Source of the DNA: Gautieria morchelliformis
Lineage: Eukaryota > Basidiomycota > Agaricomycetes > Gomphales > Gomphaceae
Assembly: GCA_015179125.1 (NCBI GenBank)
Contig: WHVA01000386.1
Span: forward strand, 1-64,000
Reading direction: 5' to 3'
DNA: 64,000 bases
Below are positions 1-11,495 of the stretch, piece by piece. Each line of letters opens with the position of its first letter. Position 1 is the stretch's first letter. Both the position numbers and the translations under genes were made by a program. The notes below the pieces were generated by a model that worked only from the letters and a program-made list of their open reading frames with translations, was not told the origin of the DNA and made no database searches.

Positions 1-119
1 ACCCACCGGATAAAGTCACACAAAAACCAAATCCGACACCCCGTCCATCCGCATCCGCCCTTGGGAGAAATGCCTTCTGAAGTGCTATGTTGTCGCTGCC
101 ACCCTGGCCCAAGTCACTA

Positions 120-700
120 GTCATTAAGGTGGAGATCCAGACGACAGATACGGCGGAAGTCAAATCCGGACCCGCCCTTTCGATTGCGGGACCACTGGTC
201 AGTTTATAGACCGGGACTACGTGGAACGGAACCGACTGACGACGCGGAAGTTGCAACGTGCAATCCCGGTGTTCAATGTGGATGGAAGCCCCAATGAGGC
301 AGGGTCCATCACGGAGATAGTAGACACAATTCTCCGCTACGATGGGCACTCAGAACGCACTTCCTTTGCAGTCACCAGCCTGGGAAGCAAGACATCATCC
401 TCGGGTTTACCTGGCTTCAGGAGCACAACCCGGAGATCAATTGGCAGACTTGGGAAGGTACTGATGAGTCGATGTCCAGCCAAGTGTCACATGTGCCGGT
501 CGGAAGTGCGGAAGGAACGCCAGGAGCAGCAGAAGACCGAACGGCTCATACAGACATGTCGTTCTGGCCCCCATCCACTGCTTGCAGAAGAAGACTCGGA
601 AGCGGAATTTGAACCGGATCCCACTCCAATTCCGATTCCGATTCCGATTCCGACTCCGACGTCATCCGACTCGGCCCAGAAGACACTCTGGCGGAAGGGG
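120..700 (+). pseudogene. gypsy A aspartic protease and linker (broken)
   Basis: Retroviral-type aspartic protease that would cleave the Gag-Pol polyprotein. The active-site motif is readable at about 182-210 as DCGTTGQFID, a DCG variant of the usual D-S/T-G. It is followed by a hydrophobic strand with IILGFTWL and the typical NPEINW end, but these lie in a different frame from the residues before them, so there is a frameshift near 380-400. After the protease comes a low-complexity acidic/Pro-Ile linker (about 590-675) encoded by repeats of the hexamer ATTCCG/ACTCCG. No complete reading frame remains. Confidence 0.75.
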
Positions 701-705
701 AGCGC

Positions 706-2345
706 TTGCTGTACGTAAACCTTCCGCCGGAAGCGGAACACATCCGCGCCACCGGAAATATTTCGCAACGCCTTGCTGAAGCCTCCAAGAAGCATGATAG
801 AGCGGAGGCGGAAATTCCGGAGTACCTGCGGGAGTTCGAGGACGTCTTTTCCAAGGAGTCGTTTGATGCCCTGCCTCCACGGAAGCTGTGGGACCATGCC
901 ATCGAGTTGGAGCCTGGGTCAAAGCCCACCAACTGCAAAGTCTACCCGCTGTCACCCAAGGAGCAGGTAGAGCTCGATGCATTCCTTGCAGAAAACCTCC
1001 GTACAGGGAGGATCCGCCCCTCCAAGTCACCCATGGCATCTCCGGTGTTCTTCATCAAGAAGAAGGACGGCTCGCTCAGACTTGTGCAGGATTACCGGGC
1101 CTTGAATGCGATCACGATCAAGAACCGGTACCCCATTCCACTCATTTCCGAACTAATCACACAACTCCGCGGGGCAAGGTACTTCACTAAGCTGGATGTC
1201 CGCTGGGGCTTCAATAATGTTCGATCCGAGAGGGAGACGAGTGGAAGGCCGCATTCCGCACCAACCGAGGACTCTTTGAGCCACAGGTCATGTTCTTGGC
1301 CTCACCAACAGTCCCGCCACATTCCAGACGATGATGAATGACATTTTCCGTGACATGATAGCAGAAGGGGTTGTCTGCGTCTACCTCGATGACATCCTCA
1401 TCTTCACAAAAACAATGTCCGAACATCGGGAAGTCGTGGCGGAGAGTGCTGGAACGGCTCCGGGAGTACAACCTGTGTCTCAAGCCGGAAAAGTGCGAAT
1501 TTGAGCGGATGCGGATAGAGTATCTTGGGGTGATTGTGTCGGAAGGAAAGGTGGAAATGGACCCAGTCAAAGTTTCCGGTGTATCGGATTGGCCGTGCCG
1601 CGGAACAAGAAGGAGGTCCAGTCCTTCATTGGGTTTGTCAATTTCTACCGGCGGTTCATCAAGGACTTCTCCTGCCACGCCCGTGCCCTCTTCGACCTCA
1701 CCAAGAAGGAGGTTGGATGGCAGTGGGGAGAGCCGGAACAGGCCTCCTTCGACAAACTCAAAGAGCTGATCACTTCTGCCCCGGTCCTGATCTTTCCCGA
1801 CGACTCTCGCCCTTACCGAGTCGAGGCGGATTCTTCCGACACAGCTACCGGAGCGGTCTTGTCACAACAGTCACCGGAAGATGGTGGGGGGTGGCATCCG
1901 ATTGCCTTCTTCTCTAAGAGCCTTAGTCCGGTCGAGCGGAACTATGAGATCCATGACAAGGAGATGCTGGCAATCATCTGAGCGCTGGAGGAGTGGCGAC
2001 ACTTCCTCGAGGGTGCTCTATGCCCATTTGAGATCTGGACAGACCACAAGAACCTCGAGTATTTCCACAGTCTAAGAAGTTGAACCGACGACAAGCACGG
2101 TGGTCCCTACACCTGTCCCGGTTCGACTTCATGCTCCACCACCGCCCCGGCCGCACCATGGGCAAGCCCGATGCCCTATCCCGCCGTGCGGATCATGGAA
2201 GCAGAAGTGGGGACAACGCGGATATGACACTGCTCTGCCCAAGTCTCTTTGCAATCCGTGCCCTAGAGGGAGTGACTGCAGTTGGGGTGGAAGCGGAAAT
2301 GCTCCGGGATATCCGAGGCAGTACCGGAATGGAGAGAAGGAGGAG
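706..2345 (+). pseudogene. gypsy A reverse transcriptase and RNase H (broken)
   Basis: RT and RNase H of the polyprotein, copying element RNA to DNA. The RT N-terminus (706-1215) has the SPVFFIKKKDGSLR and QDYRALNAIT signatures. The catalytic YLDD box is at 1382-1393, in a frame different from the N-terminus. The thumb/connection (NKKEVQSFIGFVNFYRRFI) starts near 1600. RNase H (DDS..YRVEADSSD, NYEIHDKEMLAII) runs to a TGA at 1979-1981 and resumes directly as [11 protein letters not shown], so this stop replaces one codon, most simply CGA (Arg). The C-terminal RNase H tail ([17 protein letters not shown]) is in a third frame. At least three frameshifts plus one nonsense codon make it non-functional. 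Confidence 0.88.
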
Positions 2346-3822
2346 TCGGTGGTGAAGGCAGTGGAGGAACTTTGGAAAGGGCACTCACGGTCTGTACTGG
2401 CAGCGGAATGGTCGGAACGTGATGGACTGCTCCACTTCAGAGGCAAGGTCTACGTTCCAGGTGGGGCGGACCTCTGCCGCCGCATCGTGTCCCAGCACCA
2501 TGACACACGGGTCGCTGGGCATGCTGGCAGGTGGAAGACGCTGGAGTTAGTGGCTTGGAATTACTGGTGGCCCCAGATGTCCCGCTACATTGAACAGTAC
2601 GTGAAGACATGTGACCTTTGTCTCCAAACCAAAGCACAACGACATCCGCCCGTCGGAGAACTTGTTCCGCTCCCGATTCCCGAATCCCGCTGGGACACCA
2701 TCAGTGTCGACTTCATCGTTGAACTCCCAGAGTCTCATGGCTACGACGTGATCATGAACGTCGTGGATTCGGTAAGCAAGGTGTCCCACTGCATTCCAAC
2801 GCACATGACGATCACAGCCCTTGGAGCGGCCCGCCTATTCCTTGCACATGTCTGGAAGTTGCATGGGCTCCCGAAACAAGTTGTTTCTGACCGAGGTCTG
2901 CAATTTGTCGCGGAACTGACTCGGGAGCTCTACCGCCTGCTCGGCATAAAGCTGGCTACCACCACAGCATACCATCCGCAAGGCAATGGACAGACGGAAC
3001 GGGTCAATCAGGAGTTGGAGCAATATCTCCGCCTCTTTGTCAATGAGAGGCAGGATGACTGGGATGAGTTACTTCCGCTGGCGGAATTCCAATACAACAA
3101 CCATGTACATTCTGCCACGCAACAGACTCCCTTCATGCTTGACTCCGGACGACACCCACGGATGGGCTTCGAGCCACGCCAGGCTGACTCCCGACTCGAG
3201 ACGGTCAATGAGTTCCGGGACCGCATGGACTCCACCCTTTCGGAAGCCAAGTCGGCCCTTGCGAAGGCCAAGGATGACATGGCAAGGTACTACAACCAAC
3301 GCCGGGTTCCTGCCCCAGAGTACCAAGTGGGAGACAAGGTGTATCTAGATGCAAGTGACATCCGCACCACACGCCCTTCGCAGAAGCTTGCCCACCGCTA
3401 CCTTGGGCCCTTCACAGTGACGCGGAGGGTTGGACGGAATGCATACCGCCTCCGACTTCCGATGTCCATGTCCCGCCTCCACCCCGTCTTCAACGTGGTG
3501 AAGTTACTCCCTATGCTTGAGGACCTGATTCCAGGTCGGAAGGCTCGTCCGCCACCTCCGCCGGAAATTGTAGATGGGGAAGAGCACTATGTGGTAGAAC
3601 GGATCCTGGACAGCCGGTTTGTGCGAGGACGGCTCCAATTCCTCGTGAAATGGGAAGGGTATGGGTACGAGGAGAATTTGTGGGTCCCGGAGCCAGATGT
3701 TTCCACTCCAGACAAACTCCGTGAGTTCTATAGGACACACCCCGGTGCCCCTCGCCGAATCCGCTCGCTGGCATTTCAATCCCTCGTGGCTCGTGCTTCG
3801 AGAACGCAGCACGCTAGAGGGG
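2340..3822 (+). pseudogene. gypsy A integrase with C-terminal chromodomain
   Basis: Integrase part of pol, the best preserved stretch: about 490 codons without a stop. It begins with an H-H-C-C zinc site (about 2495-2630; HHDTRVAGHAG ... CDLCLQTK). The catalytic core follows, with D at SVDFIVEL (near 2708), D at VVSDRGLQF (near 2886) and E at GQTERVNQ (near 2994). Next come a GPF/GPY module (YLGPFTV) and a chromodomain (about 3589-3750; YVVERILDSR ... FLVKWEGYGYEENLWVPE). Chromodomains of this class direct insertion to marked heterochromatin. It is joined upstream to RNase H in another frame. The long open frame running past 3825 into the LTR is fortuitous. Confidence 0.9.
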
Positions 3823-3825
3823 GGG

Positions 3826-4372
3826 TGATGTCAGGGGACACCCTGTTTTCCATTTCCAGTTCCGACACCACACCCAGTTCCGACTCCATTTCCGACTCCG
3901 CTTCCGGTTCCGATTCCATCTCCGCCTCCGCTTTCAGAAATGATTCCGCTTCTGGGAGAACTTCCACCAGTTCTGGTTGCCTCGCCAGTTCCACTCCAAT
4001 TTCCGACTCGGAACAGTGTCGGAAATCAAGCGACTTGTGTAATAGGTGGCATCAAGGGTCAATCAAGGGTCAGGGTGGTCAGGGAGATGCAGGGTTGATG
4101 GCGGGTGCCAAGTGTTGTCCCTGGCTGCGCAGCGTAGTATAATACGGGCTCGCTGACATTGGGGGTCCTTAGACTTTTCTCTTTGGATTTCCCCTTGTCA
4201 GGTGAGAATCCCCTCTCTTGTATACTCTGTTCATTTATACCTACTTTGGATTTCCCCTTGTCAGTTGTGTGGTAGTGTGATCTCCACAACCAGCCAGGGT
4301 TGCCCTTACACTGCCCTGATAATCTACCAGCGCACAGCAATAAAACGAGGGACGAGTTTTGTGAACAAAGCA
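3826..4372 (+). repeat. 3' LTR-like region of gypsy A
   Basis: Starts with TGATGTCAGGGG directly after the G-rich purine tract. It contains a long run of TTCCGA/CTCCGA-type hexamers (3857-4020), a TATA-like TATAATACGG (about 4138), and a duplicated TTTGGATTTCCCCTTGTCAG (4183 and 4248). Its 3' limit is placed at the start of the next repeat, because no second copy of this LTR is in the window. It could extend further. Confidence 0.55.
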
Positions 4373-4375
4373 ACT

Positions 4376-5371
4376 TGTGAAAGTCTCTAATTAGGAAAAT
4401 CGACTGACTAGATCGTCTCAGGTATTGGAGTGTGAATGGCAAGACTTTCAATTGACAGACTCACTCTGTAGAATTACACCCGGAGGATTAGTCCAAGTGG
4501 CTAAGCAGTAAAGTAACTACTTAACAAGGAATTAGACACTAAAGTAAGTGAATAACCCTAGCTGGGATTAGCAGCTTAGTAAGGTGCAAGTCACATGAGG
4601 TCACATGTAGGATAGAAGATGGGTAGATTGGCTGATGAAAGGCAGGCAAAAAGGGCCTCCTTTTATATCGTATTGTACAGGCGCTTAACTAAGCGGTAGG
4701 ACCTTCTATCTATTAATGGAATGGGGGAATGAGTCACGAAGAAGCTTTCGGAATGTGTAGGAAGGTTCTGTCTGACTCATAATGACTCACAGTGACTAGA
4801 AATGGTGACTCCACTAGGTTTTCCACCAATCAGGGCTTGATTTGTCAGGAATGAGTCATTAATTGGGCCCATGTGATTCATGACAGTTTGGGTGAGTCAT
4901 GAGCATGTGACTCACCAAGGTGTGCATGAGTCAGTTGAGTCATTGAGGCTGTACAAGCAAACGACTAGGCTTTTCAAACTCAGAGGCTGAGTCTGAAGGA
5001 GCCACCTGACCGGATTTGTGGGTGACCGCGGGTGCACAAGCCGCGAGTGACGCGAGCGTCCAGTCGGAGTTTGAAATCGGAACTCCGAAACAGAGTTGTG
5101 GGGACTTGTGTATCCACAACTCTGCTGCACAGAAATAAGTGAGTTTGAGTGGAGACAGCCTCGGAAAAATAGGTAAAATTCATAGATAATTAGAGGGATG
5201 TTTGAATAGGCCTTATGAGGACAGTAGACATTTTTTATGGGCGATAATTGGTTGTTTTTAAAGGCCTTCAATGCAGACTACAAATTTACAATAAAGAGAC
5301 ATTTGAGAGCTGGTTGAACAGCTAGAACTGAGACCATGTAGTGTGCTGGTTGAACAGCGGTTCCCATACAG
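4376..5371 (+). repeat. 1-kb dispersed repeat R1, copy 1 (LTR-like)
   Basis: Begins TGTGAAAGTC and ends CATACA, so it has TG...CA ends. It matches 53,232-53,755 joined to 58,548-59,141 over its whole length: shared blocks include CTCACTCTGTAGA, GGCTAAGCAGTAAAG, GACTCACCAAGGTG, CAGAGTTGTGG and the end GGTTGAACAGC. About 15 bases downstream is TGGTGCCAGTCCCCGAC (about 5389), which begins TGG as a tRNA primer-binding site would. An LTR origin is therefore likely but unproven. No coding sequence is recognised inside. Confidence 0.6.
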
Positions 5372-6300
5372 TGGCAAATTGGTGCCAGTCCCCGACTCCA
5401 TTGCGGGGTGCTGATTTTTCATAGGGATCGTGTTGTCGACAATACAGTTGCAAAAGGACTGATAGAGGAGAGATGGCTGGAGATGCATACGAAGAAGTGG
5501 AGGGTACGTGGGACATGGAGATGGACGAGGAACACTAAAGAAATCAAACTAACAAGGCAATGGCATGGCACAGGACAAAATGCAGTAGACATGGTCAGCC
5601 AAGAAGAGCAGAGAGGGAGAAAAGGACATATCTTGCAGATGCGACGGAGACGAGAAAAGGTGAACGGCATGCAGCTGCAAAGGAGAGGAATATAAGACAT
5701 TTAAAGAGAACAGGCAAAACTAATGACGTGTGTAATATGGCAAGGAGCCCGAGATATTGATTGGATAGAATAACATCAGAGATCAGGATAAGGTGATATT
5801 GTGCAGGGAGAACAAATAAGGGCAAAGAGGGCCATACAACAGCCCAAGGTAATGATCGAAAGGAAAGGGTCCGAGTGGTACAAGAGATTGGTGGCGGAAC
5901 ATGAACGGGATAGTAGTCATTAAGGCAGGGTAATACAAAATAGGGTTTGTAGGAGTTAAACCTGACAGGCACACTCAGTATCCATACCACATCTTGTCAA
6001 CAAAACCCTCCCCTCCTTTCAGTTGGAGTCGGGGAAGCAAGTATGGACAATACCTGTACTATATTATTATATATGGTTGATAGATCTGATTAGAAGGTAT
6101 GTTTAAACTAATATGCATGTATAGTACAAAGATATATAACTATTGATGTTTAGACAATAGGGTATACACCCTTTCCTGGGGGAACTGCAGACTGTGAGAA
6201 AGAACTTTAGGGCTAGGATTAAGCATGTCTTACAGGTGCTGGCAACTGTCTCAATTGTGATATATTTTATGAAATATAGATTATCCAAGTGTCAAGATTG
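5372..6300. other. Stretch without recognisable genes
   Basis: Purine-rich sequence with only short ORFs that carry no motif. A possible retrotransposon leader (see the primer-site-like bases near 5389) is the only lead. Nothing else is supported. Confidence 0.4.
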
Positions 6301-6304
6301 GTTT

Positions 6305-7260
6305 TTAGGCATTACATAATATCATGTATTAGTGAACACAGTGAATGCCCAAATAGCTTGTGCGAAGAAGTGTGCCGTTCGGCGAATAAGGTGAACCAAT
6401 AAATGTTCAGAAGGTAACAGGGCTGCCTGAACAGAGCTCTCCCTATCTACAGTCGTAGTGAAGTAGCCCGTAACACTTGATGATGTAATGTGCAAGGTGT
6501 CACGGAAAGGTTGTTTAAGTAGCAACAATCCTTTTGCCGGTGAAGGCGCTCCTTCGGAGCCCTTCGCCGACAGCGCAGATAATAGTACAAAGAAAAGACT
6601 GTTAAAGATATCGACATTGTGAAACAACATAACACTGACAGCCGTGAAATGATCAAGACACAGGTCACATGGTACCAAAACACAGATAAAGATATGCTGC
6701 AACCATTTACAGGTTGATTCAGGTTCAACTCTGCACATGCAATGCATTAGACTCACCAGTGGGAATGACATCATAAGCCCAGGTACTATGCAACAAATGA
6801 CAAAAGATGATCCCGAAGTATAAGAAGGATGTATGTCTCAGAACACATAAAGTCTGAGACACTGATGGACAGAAAGTGTTTACACCCAAAGAGGGGAAAT
6901 CTGACAGAAAGGCATGGAACAGCAAACAGCAAAGATTCAGTGATCCCTCTGTCATAGGAGAATGGGCAACGATGTACCTTTAAAGAGCAAGATGGGAGGC
7001 AACATGACATGGGCACATAAGCAGTGACAATGACAGGCAACAATACGAATGTTTAAACACATAGACAACATGCACAAAGGAAGGGTGAGACAATGGTCAT
7101 CACATGGCTGAATAACAGTGTCAAACTCACACAAAGGCATGCAAACTTTCACACATCATATGCTTAATAGAAGAGTAATCTGAACTCTCTACACTCAGTT
7201 GTTCAGAATGCCAATCACCCATTCATACACCCGTGCTGAAGGCAGCCACGTAACACCGAC
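6305..7260 (+). repeat. LTR-like sequence upstream of gypsy B (family C relative)
   Basis: The first 290 bases match the start of the LTR family seen at 16,668-17,539: ATATCATGTATTAGTGAACAC and the block CCTTCGGAGCCCTTCGCC, also found at 10,570, 16,820 and 49,640. The remainder differs, so this is a subfamily or a chimera. Its place just before a gag-pol relic suggests it was the 5' LTR of gypsy B. The 3' boundary is not defined. Confidence 0.5.
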
Positions 7261-7344
7261 AATTGAAGCTCGGCATGCATGAGGTGCTTCAAGCATCCTG
7301 GAAAACCCCCTGTTCCATCACCAGTATTCCAACCCCCCATCAGC

Positions 7345-8565
7345 TCAACCCATGCCCCGGAGCCGAGTTATCGGTGCTGGCCGAGGTCACATCAGTGAGG
7401 TTCCTAATGAACCAAGTGCTGAACCCCCAGAACCTAGTGATCCTGGCAATGGTGGTGGAGGTGGTGATGACTCAGATTCTGAGCATAATTCTGATCCCAA
7501 TGTAGCAGGCCCGAGACCTAATCCCAACCCGAACGCAGTGGCAAATGGAGAGGAACAGGTTAGGCGAATGCTCACAGCTTTGGAAAGCTCACCAACAATG
7601 GACTTGGTGGTGGAGATCAGAATTACTCAAAGGCAAAACTCTGGAAACCCAACCAATTTGGTGGCTTGGACCTGAAGAAACTCCAAGGATTTCTTCTCCA
7701 GTGCACACTGAATTTCCATGCCAAACCCCAAGCTTTCCAAGATGGTTCTATGAAAGTGAAATACATTTTGTCCTTCCTCAAGGGAACAGCTCTAGACTAT
7801 TTCAAGCCCTACCTTGCAGATTACCCTGCCAACGAACCCACATGGGCTTTGGATTATACGGCATTCATGGAAGAGCTTTATTTGAACTTCAGCCCCTACG
7901 ATCAGGTTGCTGATGCCAAAATTGAGTTTGAGAACCTAGTCATGAAGGACAACCACAAGGCAACTTGGTTTTTTGTCTATTTCTACGGGCTTGCATCTGT
8001 CATCCAGTACAATGATTCAGCTTTGCATCGCCAAGCCTATTGGCTTTGCCAAAGCGAGTCAAAGACGAGATGGTGCATTTTGACAAACCCCAAACCCTTG
8101 ACAACCTCTGAGACCCTGTTCAGAAAATAGACCAGAGGTATTGGGAACGCCACAGCGAAGTCTCTCATGAGACCCATTCCACCCCCAAACCTGTGGCCAA
8201 GAACAACAGGTCCACCAACCAAAACCAGGTTCCCAGAACAATGACCTATGTCAAGGTCAAGGTTCAGGCAATTCTAATGCTAATGCCGGTAATAACCAAG
8301 GCAAAGGCAAAGACAAACTGAAAGGGAATAATCAGTCCAAGGGACAGAAAAAAACCAAACTGGACAAACTCAGTAAGGATGGCAAACTTACACCCACAGA
8401 ACGCCAACCCCACATGGACAATAACCTCTGCCTAGTATGTGCGCAGAGTGGCCACTGTGCGAAGGAATGTCCAAAAGCCATGTTGGCTCGGGCAGCCACG
8501 GCCTCTGATGGCAAGACATCTGATGACAAAGCCAACACCTTGGCTTCAGGCGCAAAAAAATAGTC
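7345..8565 (+). pseudogene. gypsy B gag (broken) with CCHC zinc knuckle
   Basis: Retrotransposon capsid/nucleocapsid gene. The N-terminal part (7352-7675) is acidic and Asn/Pro-rich. After a frameshift near 7665 the capsid domain follows (7666-8130; FLKGTALDYFKPYL and TWALDYTAFMEEL are typical of fungal retrotrans_gag proteins). It stops at TAG 8128-8130. Further downstream, in yet another segment, a CCHC knuckle is readable near 8427-8470 (CLVCAQSGHCAKEC), followed by a short tail. The several breaks mean no full Gag can be made. Confidence 0.8.
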
Positions 8566-8677
8566 AGCAGCCCTCTGGCCTCTGCCCATACCAAGGGTCA
8601 CATTGACTCGGCTTGCACATTAGGAGGTAAGAATCAATGCTTCTGCTCTCTGTTCTCCAAATTCTCTTGTAGTTAGT

Positions 8678-9857
8678 TTGTCCTCGTCTCTTGTTCCAAA
8701 CCAAAAGTTTAAAGCTCTAGTAGATTCCGGTTCTACTCATTGTTTTATCGAATTGGTTTTTGTATGTAGAAATGCTCTTAAAACCCATTCTGTAGGCCTG
8801 ATCCCGCTCCGTTTATTCAATGGTAGTACAAATTCAGTAATTACTGAAGCTGTACAGCTGCCTATCCATTCCCCCGATGGTCACACCCATTCCATAGACT
8901 TTTAGGTCACCCCCCTTCTTTCGTCTGTTTTGGTAGTTCTCAGACACAACTGGCTCACCCACTACAATCTGTTGATTGATTGGGTACTGGGCAGTATTAT
9001 GTTCCGAAATACCCTCCTGGGCAGTCCTGTGGAACCTCTGCTGGCTGCAGCTCATGCCTCCATGGCCAAAACTGAGCCAACTCCAAGCTTGGAAGCCCCT
9101 TGGGTGGCTCTCCTGAATGCAGCAGTGTTTTACCATGCCTGAAAACTAGAGGGTTCCCAATGTTTCCAGCTAAATATGGCACAACTCGAATCCAAGGCCT
9201 CGGTCCATTTGGCCTCTGTGCAATCTGAACTGGTGGACCTCAAGGATGTCCTGACGGAGTACCATGACTTCAGGGATGTCTTTAGCAAGTCAAAAGGTGA
9301 TGCCTTGGCTCCCCACCGACCCTATGATCTCAAGATCATGCTCGAGGATGGTGCCACTCCTCCTCAATCTCCATTATATTCACTCTCTACCTTGGAGCTT
9401 GCCATGCTCTGAGCATTCATTGATGAGCACTTGAATCTGGGTCACATTCAGCCTACTTGGTCCTCCCACAGAGCCCCAATCTTCTTTGTCAAAAAGAAGA
9501 GCAGTGAACTTTGGCTCTGCATGGATTTCAGGGCACTCAATAAGATTATGAAGAAGGACCGCTATCCACTCCATTGATTACTGACTTGTTGGATGCACCC
9601 CGAAAGGCTCAGATTTATACCAAGATTGACCTTTGGCATGCATTCCACCTTGTCCAAGTCACTGAAGATGATGAGTGGAAAACAGCTTTCCAGACCCAGT
9701 GGGGCTTTTTTGAATGGCTAGTCATGCCATTCAGCTTAACCAATGGTCCTGTGGTTTTTCAACATTTCATGAATGACACCTTTGGAGATATGCTTGATGT
9801 ATGCATTGTTGTGTGCCTCGACAACATACTCATCTACTCCGATGACCCAGTCAAACA
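8678..9857 (+). pseudogene. gypsy B protease and truncated, catalytically altered RT
   Basis: The protease is at 8678-8905 with the active-site motif ALVDSGSTHCFI, ending in a TAG in place of a codon. The RT N-terminal region is at 9176-9412 (DFRDVFSKSKGDALAPHRPYDLKI), then a TGA. It resumes through FFVKKKSSELWLCMDFRALNKI and, in a new frame, 9574-9857 (IYTKIDLWHAFHLVQV, GFFEWLVMPFSLTNGP). The polymerase box that should read Y-L-D-D is CLDN (about 9815-9826), so one catalytic Asp is lost. The RT is then cut at 9857 by an LTR in the opposite orientation and does not resume visibly beyond it. Confidence 0.85.
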
Positions 9858-10730
9858 TGTCATGACTCAGTTATTTCTTGTATCCAGCTATTCCCATTTT
9901 CCCTTTCACCACTCCACCTCTATGTTCGCTCTGTTTGCCCTTCGCCGAATTCGCCGAATGACCATTCGCTACTCACATCATTCGCCAGTAGGCATGCCAT
10001 CAAACACGATCGACATCCTTTACCTGGTGTGACGGTTCATCACTAACCCCATCACCTTCCCGATTCAACCCCCTTTGGGTGTTCCTATGGCCGGAATGCA
10101 TTCGCGGGGCTCCTACCTGTAGGTCGTGTGGGATCAACCCAGCAGACCAAGAGTCCGTGCAGGGAAACATGTATGCAAGTCTCAAGGTGTGGTTTCTTAC
10201 ATAGGTACCTTTGTCCTCTCTCCCCCCCCATTGGTTCACATTCTCACTCCTCCTTTTCTCCATTGTATGTGTTTCATCTATTTGTATCCTGACTGCGCAC
10301 CCCTATCCAACCCTGACTCACAATGGCCTCTTTCCTATTTGCTGATATCATATGAGCATTCGGTATAAGTAGTTTACATTCACATGTATATTCTGCAGTT
10401 CAATTATCATACGTCTATCTTGTGCAAAACTTGACCTCACTGTGACTATCATCTTGAGCCCTCTTCTATAGACTACTATCTTAGACCAGAGGAGGACTTA
10501 AGCACCACTGGTGAGTTTTCATACTTCACCTTCACTACTTTAGTCTTCAAACCATTGTCAGTGCTGTTGGCGAAGGGCTCCGAAGGAGTACCTTCGCCAG
10601 TGAAAGGATTGTTACTACTAGACAACCTTTCCGTGAGACCTTGTACGTTACATCGTCAAGTATCAGGGGCTAATTCGCTACGACTGTAGATAGGGTGAAC
10701 TCCGTCCAGGTAGCCCTCTTACCTTCTATG
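9858..10730 (-). repeat. LTR family C, minus-orientation copy inside gypsy B RT
   Basis: Starts TGTCATGACTCA, the reverse complement of the family end TGAGTCATGACA. It matches 16,668-17,539 and 49,556-50,347 in reverse, for example the GTTGGATAGGGGTGCGCAGTC and CACCCAAAGGGGGTTGA blocks. The distal end is truncated after the TTACCTTCTA block, compared with the full copy. It lies in the RT reading frame and destroyed it. Small ORFs within it (for example 10,000-10,263) recur in every copy as a by-product of the repeat. Confidence 0.8.
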
Positions 10731-10784
10731 TTGTAAATAATGGTGTGCACGCTGCTGCGTACATATACGATGGGGGGTAAAGGG

Positions 10785-11495
10785 TGTTGGAAATACCGAG
10801 GAAATACTATATCAACTCAGTAATCATATCAACACATTTCCAATGCCAAACCAACTCGCCCATATACACTCGAATGTACATACATCAATACGACCCATCC
10901 CCGAGATCGCCGAACCCAGACACATGCACTCGATCCAACCGAATCCATACCTCCGATTACCCCGATATCACGGGAGCCCACACCACATGCTATGACAGTC
11001 TAGAACGCCCCTATAAACCCTATCCAAGCACGCCGAGCCCGACCCAGGTGCCACACATCCAAAAGTCATGTGACCTAATCAAGGGATGTGACACGATGAG
11101 CCGACCCTGTTAGTAGCTAGACCGCGACTCCTATCCACCCCCAAGACCCGTTTCCTTTCACCATTTCATGCTTTACACTCCAACAAACCCTGTACAACAT
11201 TCGTCGATGCTCCTATCAATGTCCATGCGCCGTCCCCCCATTTTACCTACCTATTGTTCTCCTTCCACAAATATCAGGAACGCCAAGTCCTATCGTTGTC
11301 AGATAAATAGCCAACTCCATGTACCATAGTGAAGTAGTGAAATACAACTTTACTTGCCCTACATCGCATTAGTAAACTGTTGGTAGCATTTATTGTAAGA
11401 CACATATACTTTGTTATATGTGCAGATATCTTTGCTATTTCTGATTTTCACTCAATTCGTCTCACATTCAGAGATTGAATTAGATTACTTTCAAC
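10785..11495 (+). repeat. Candidate 5' LTR of copia element 1
   Basis: Starts TGTTGGAAATACC and ends CAACA about 50 bases before the gag start at 11,545, giving TG...CA ends and the right position for a copia 5' LTR. No 3' copy remains to confirm it, because the element is truncated at 16,524. Boundaries are tentative. Confidence 0.4.

Larger units (their letters stand above)
1..3825 (+). mobile_element. Ty3/gypsy chromovirus element A, 5' end outside window
   Basis: Internal region of an LTR retrotransposon in the order protease, reverse transcriptase (RT), RNase H, integrase, chromodomain, which is the Ty3/gypsy order. The coding frame is broken by at least four frameshifts (near 380, 1217, 1293, 1440-1600 and 2310-2345) and one in-frame TGA at 1979-1981, so the copy is dead. 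A purine tract (AGAGGGGGGG, 3816-3825) immediately precedes the LTR-like sequence and fits a polypurine tract. The 5' LTR and most of gag lie before position 1. Confidence 0.9.

Noticed and set aside
487..1039. Minus-strand ORFs opposite the gypsy A protease/RT
   Set aside because: Shadows of the plus-strand coding sequence; Ser-Glu and Gly-Ile runs come from the TTCCGA repeats.
10000..10263. Recurrent short ORFs in LTR family C (also 17,200-17,580 and 49,852-50,532)
   Set aside because: They reappear because the LTR is repeated; frames shift and stop differently in each copy, so no conserved protein.
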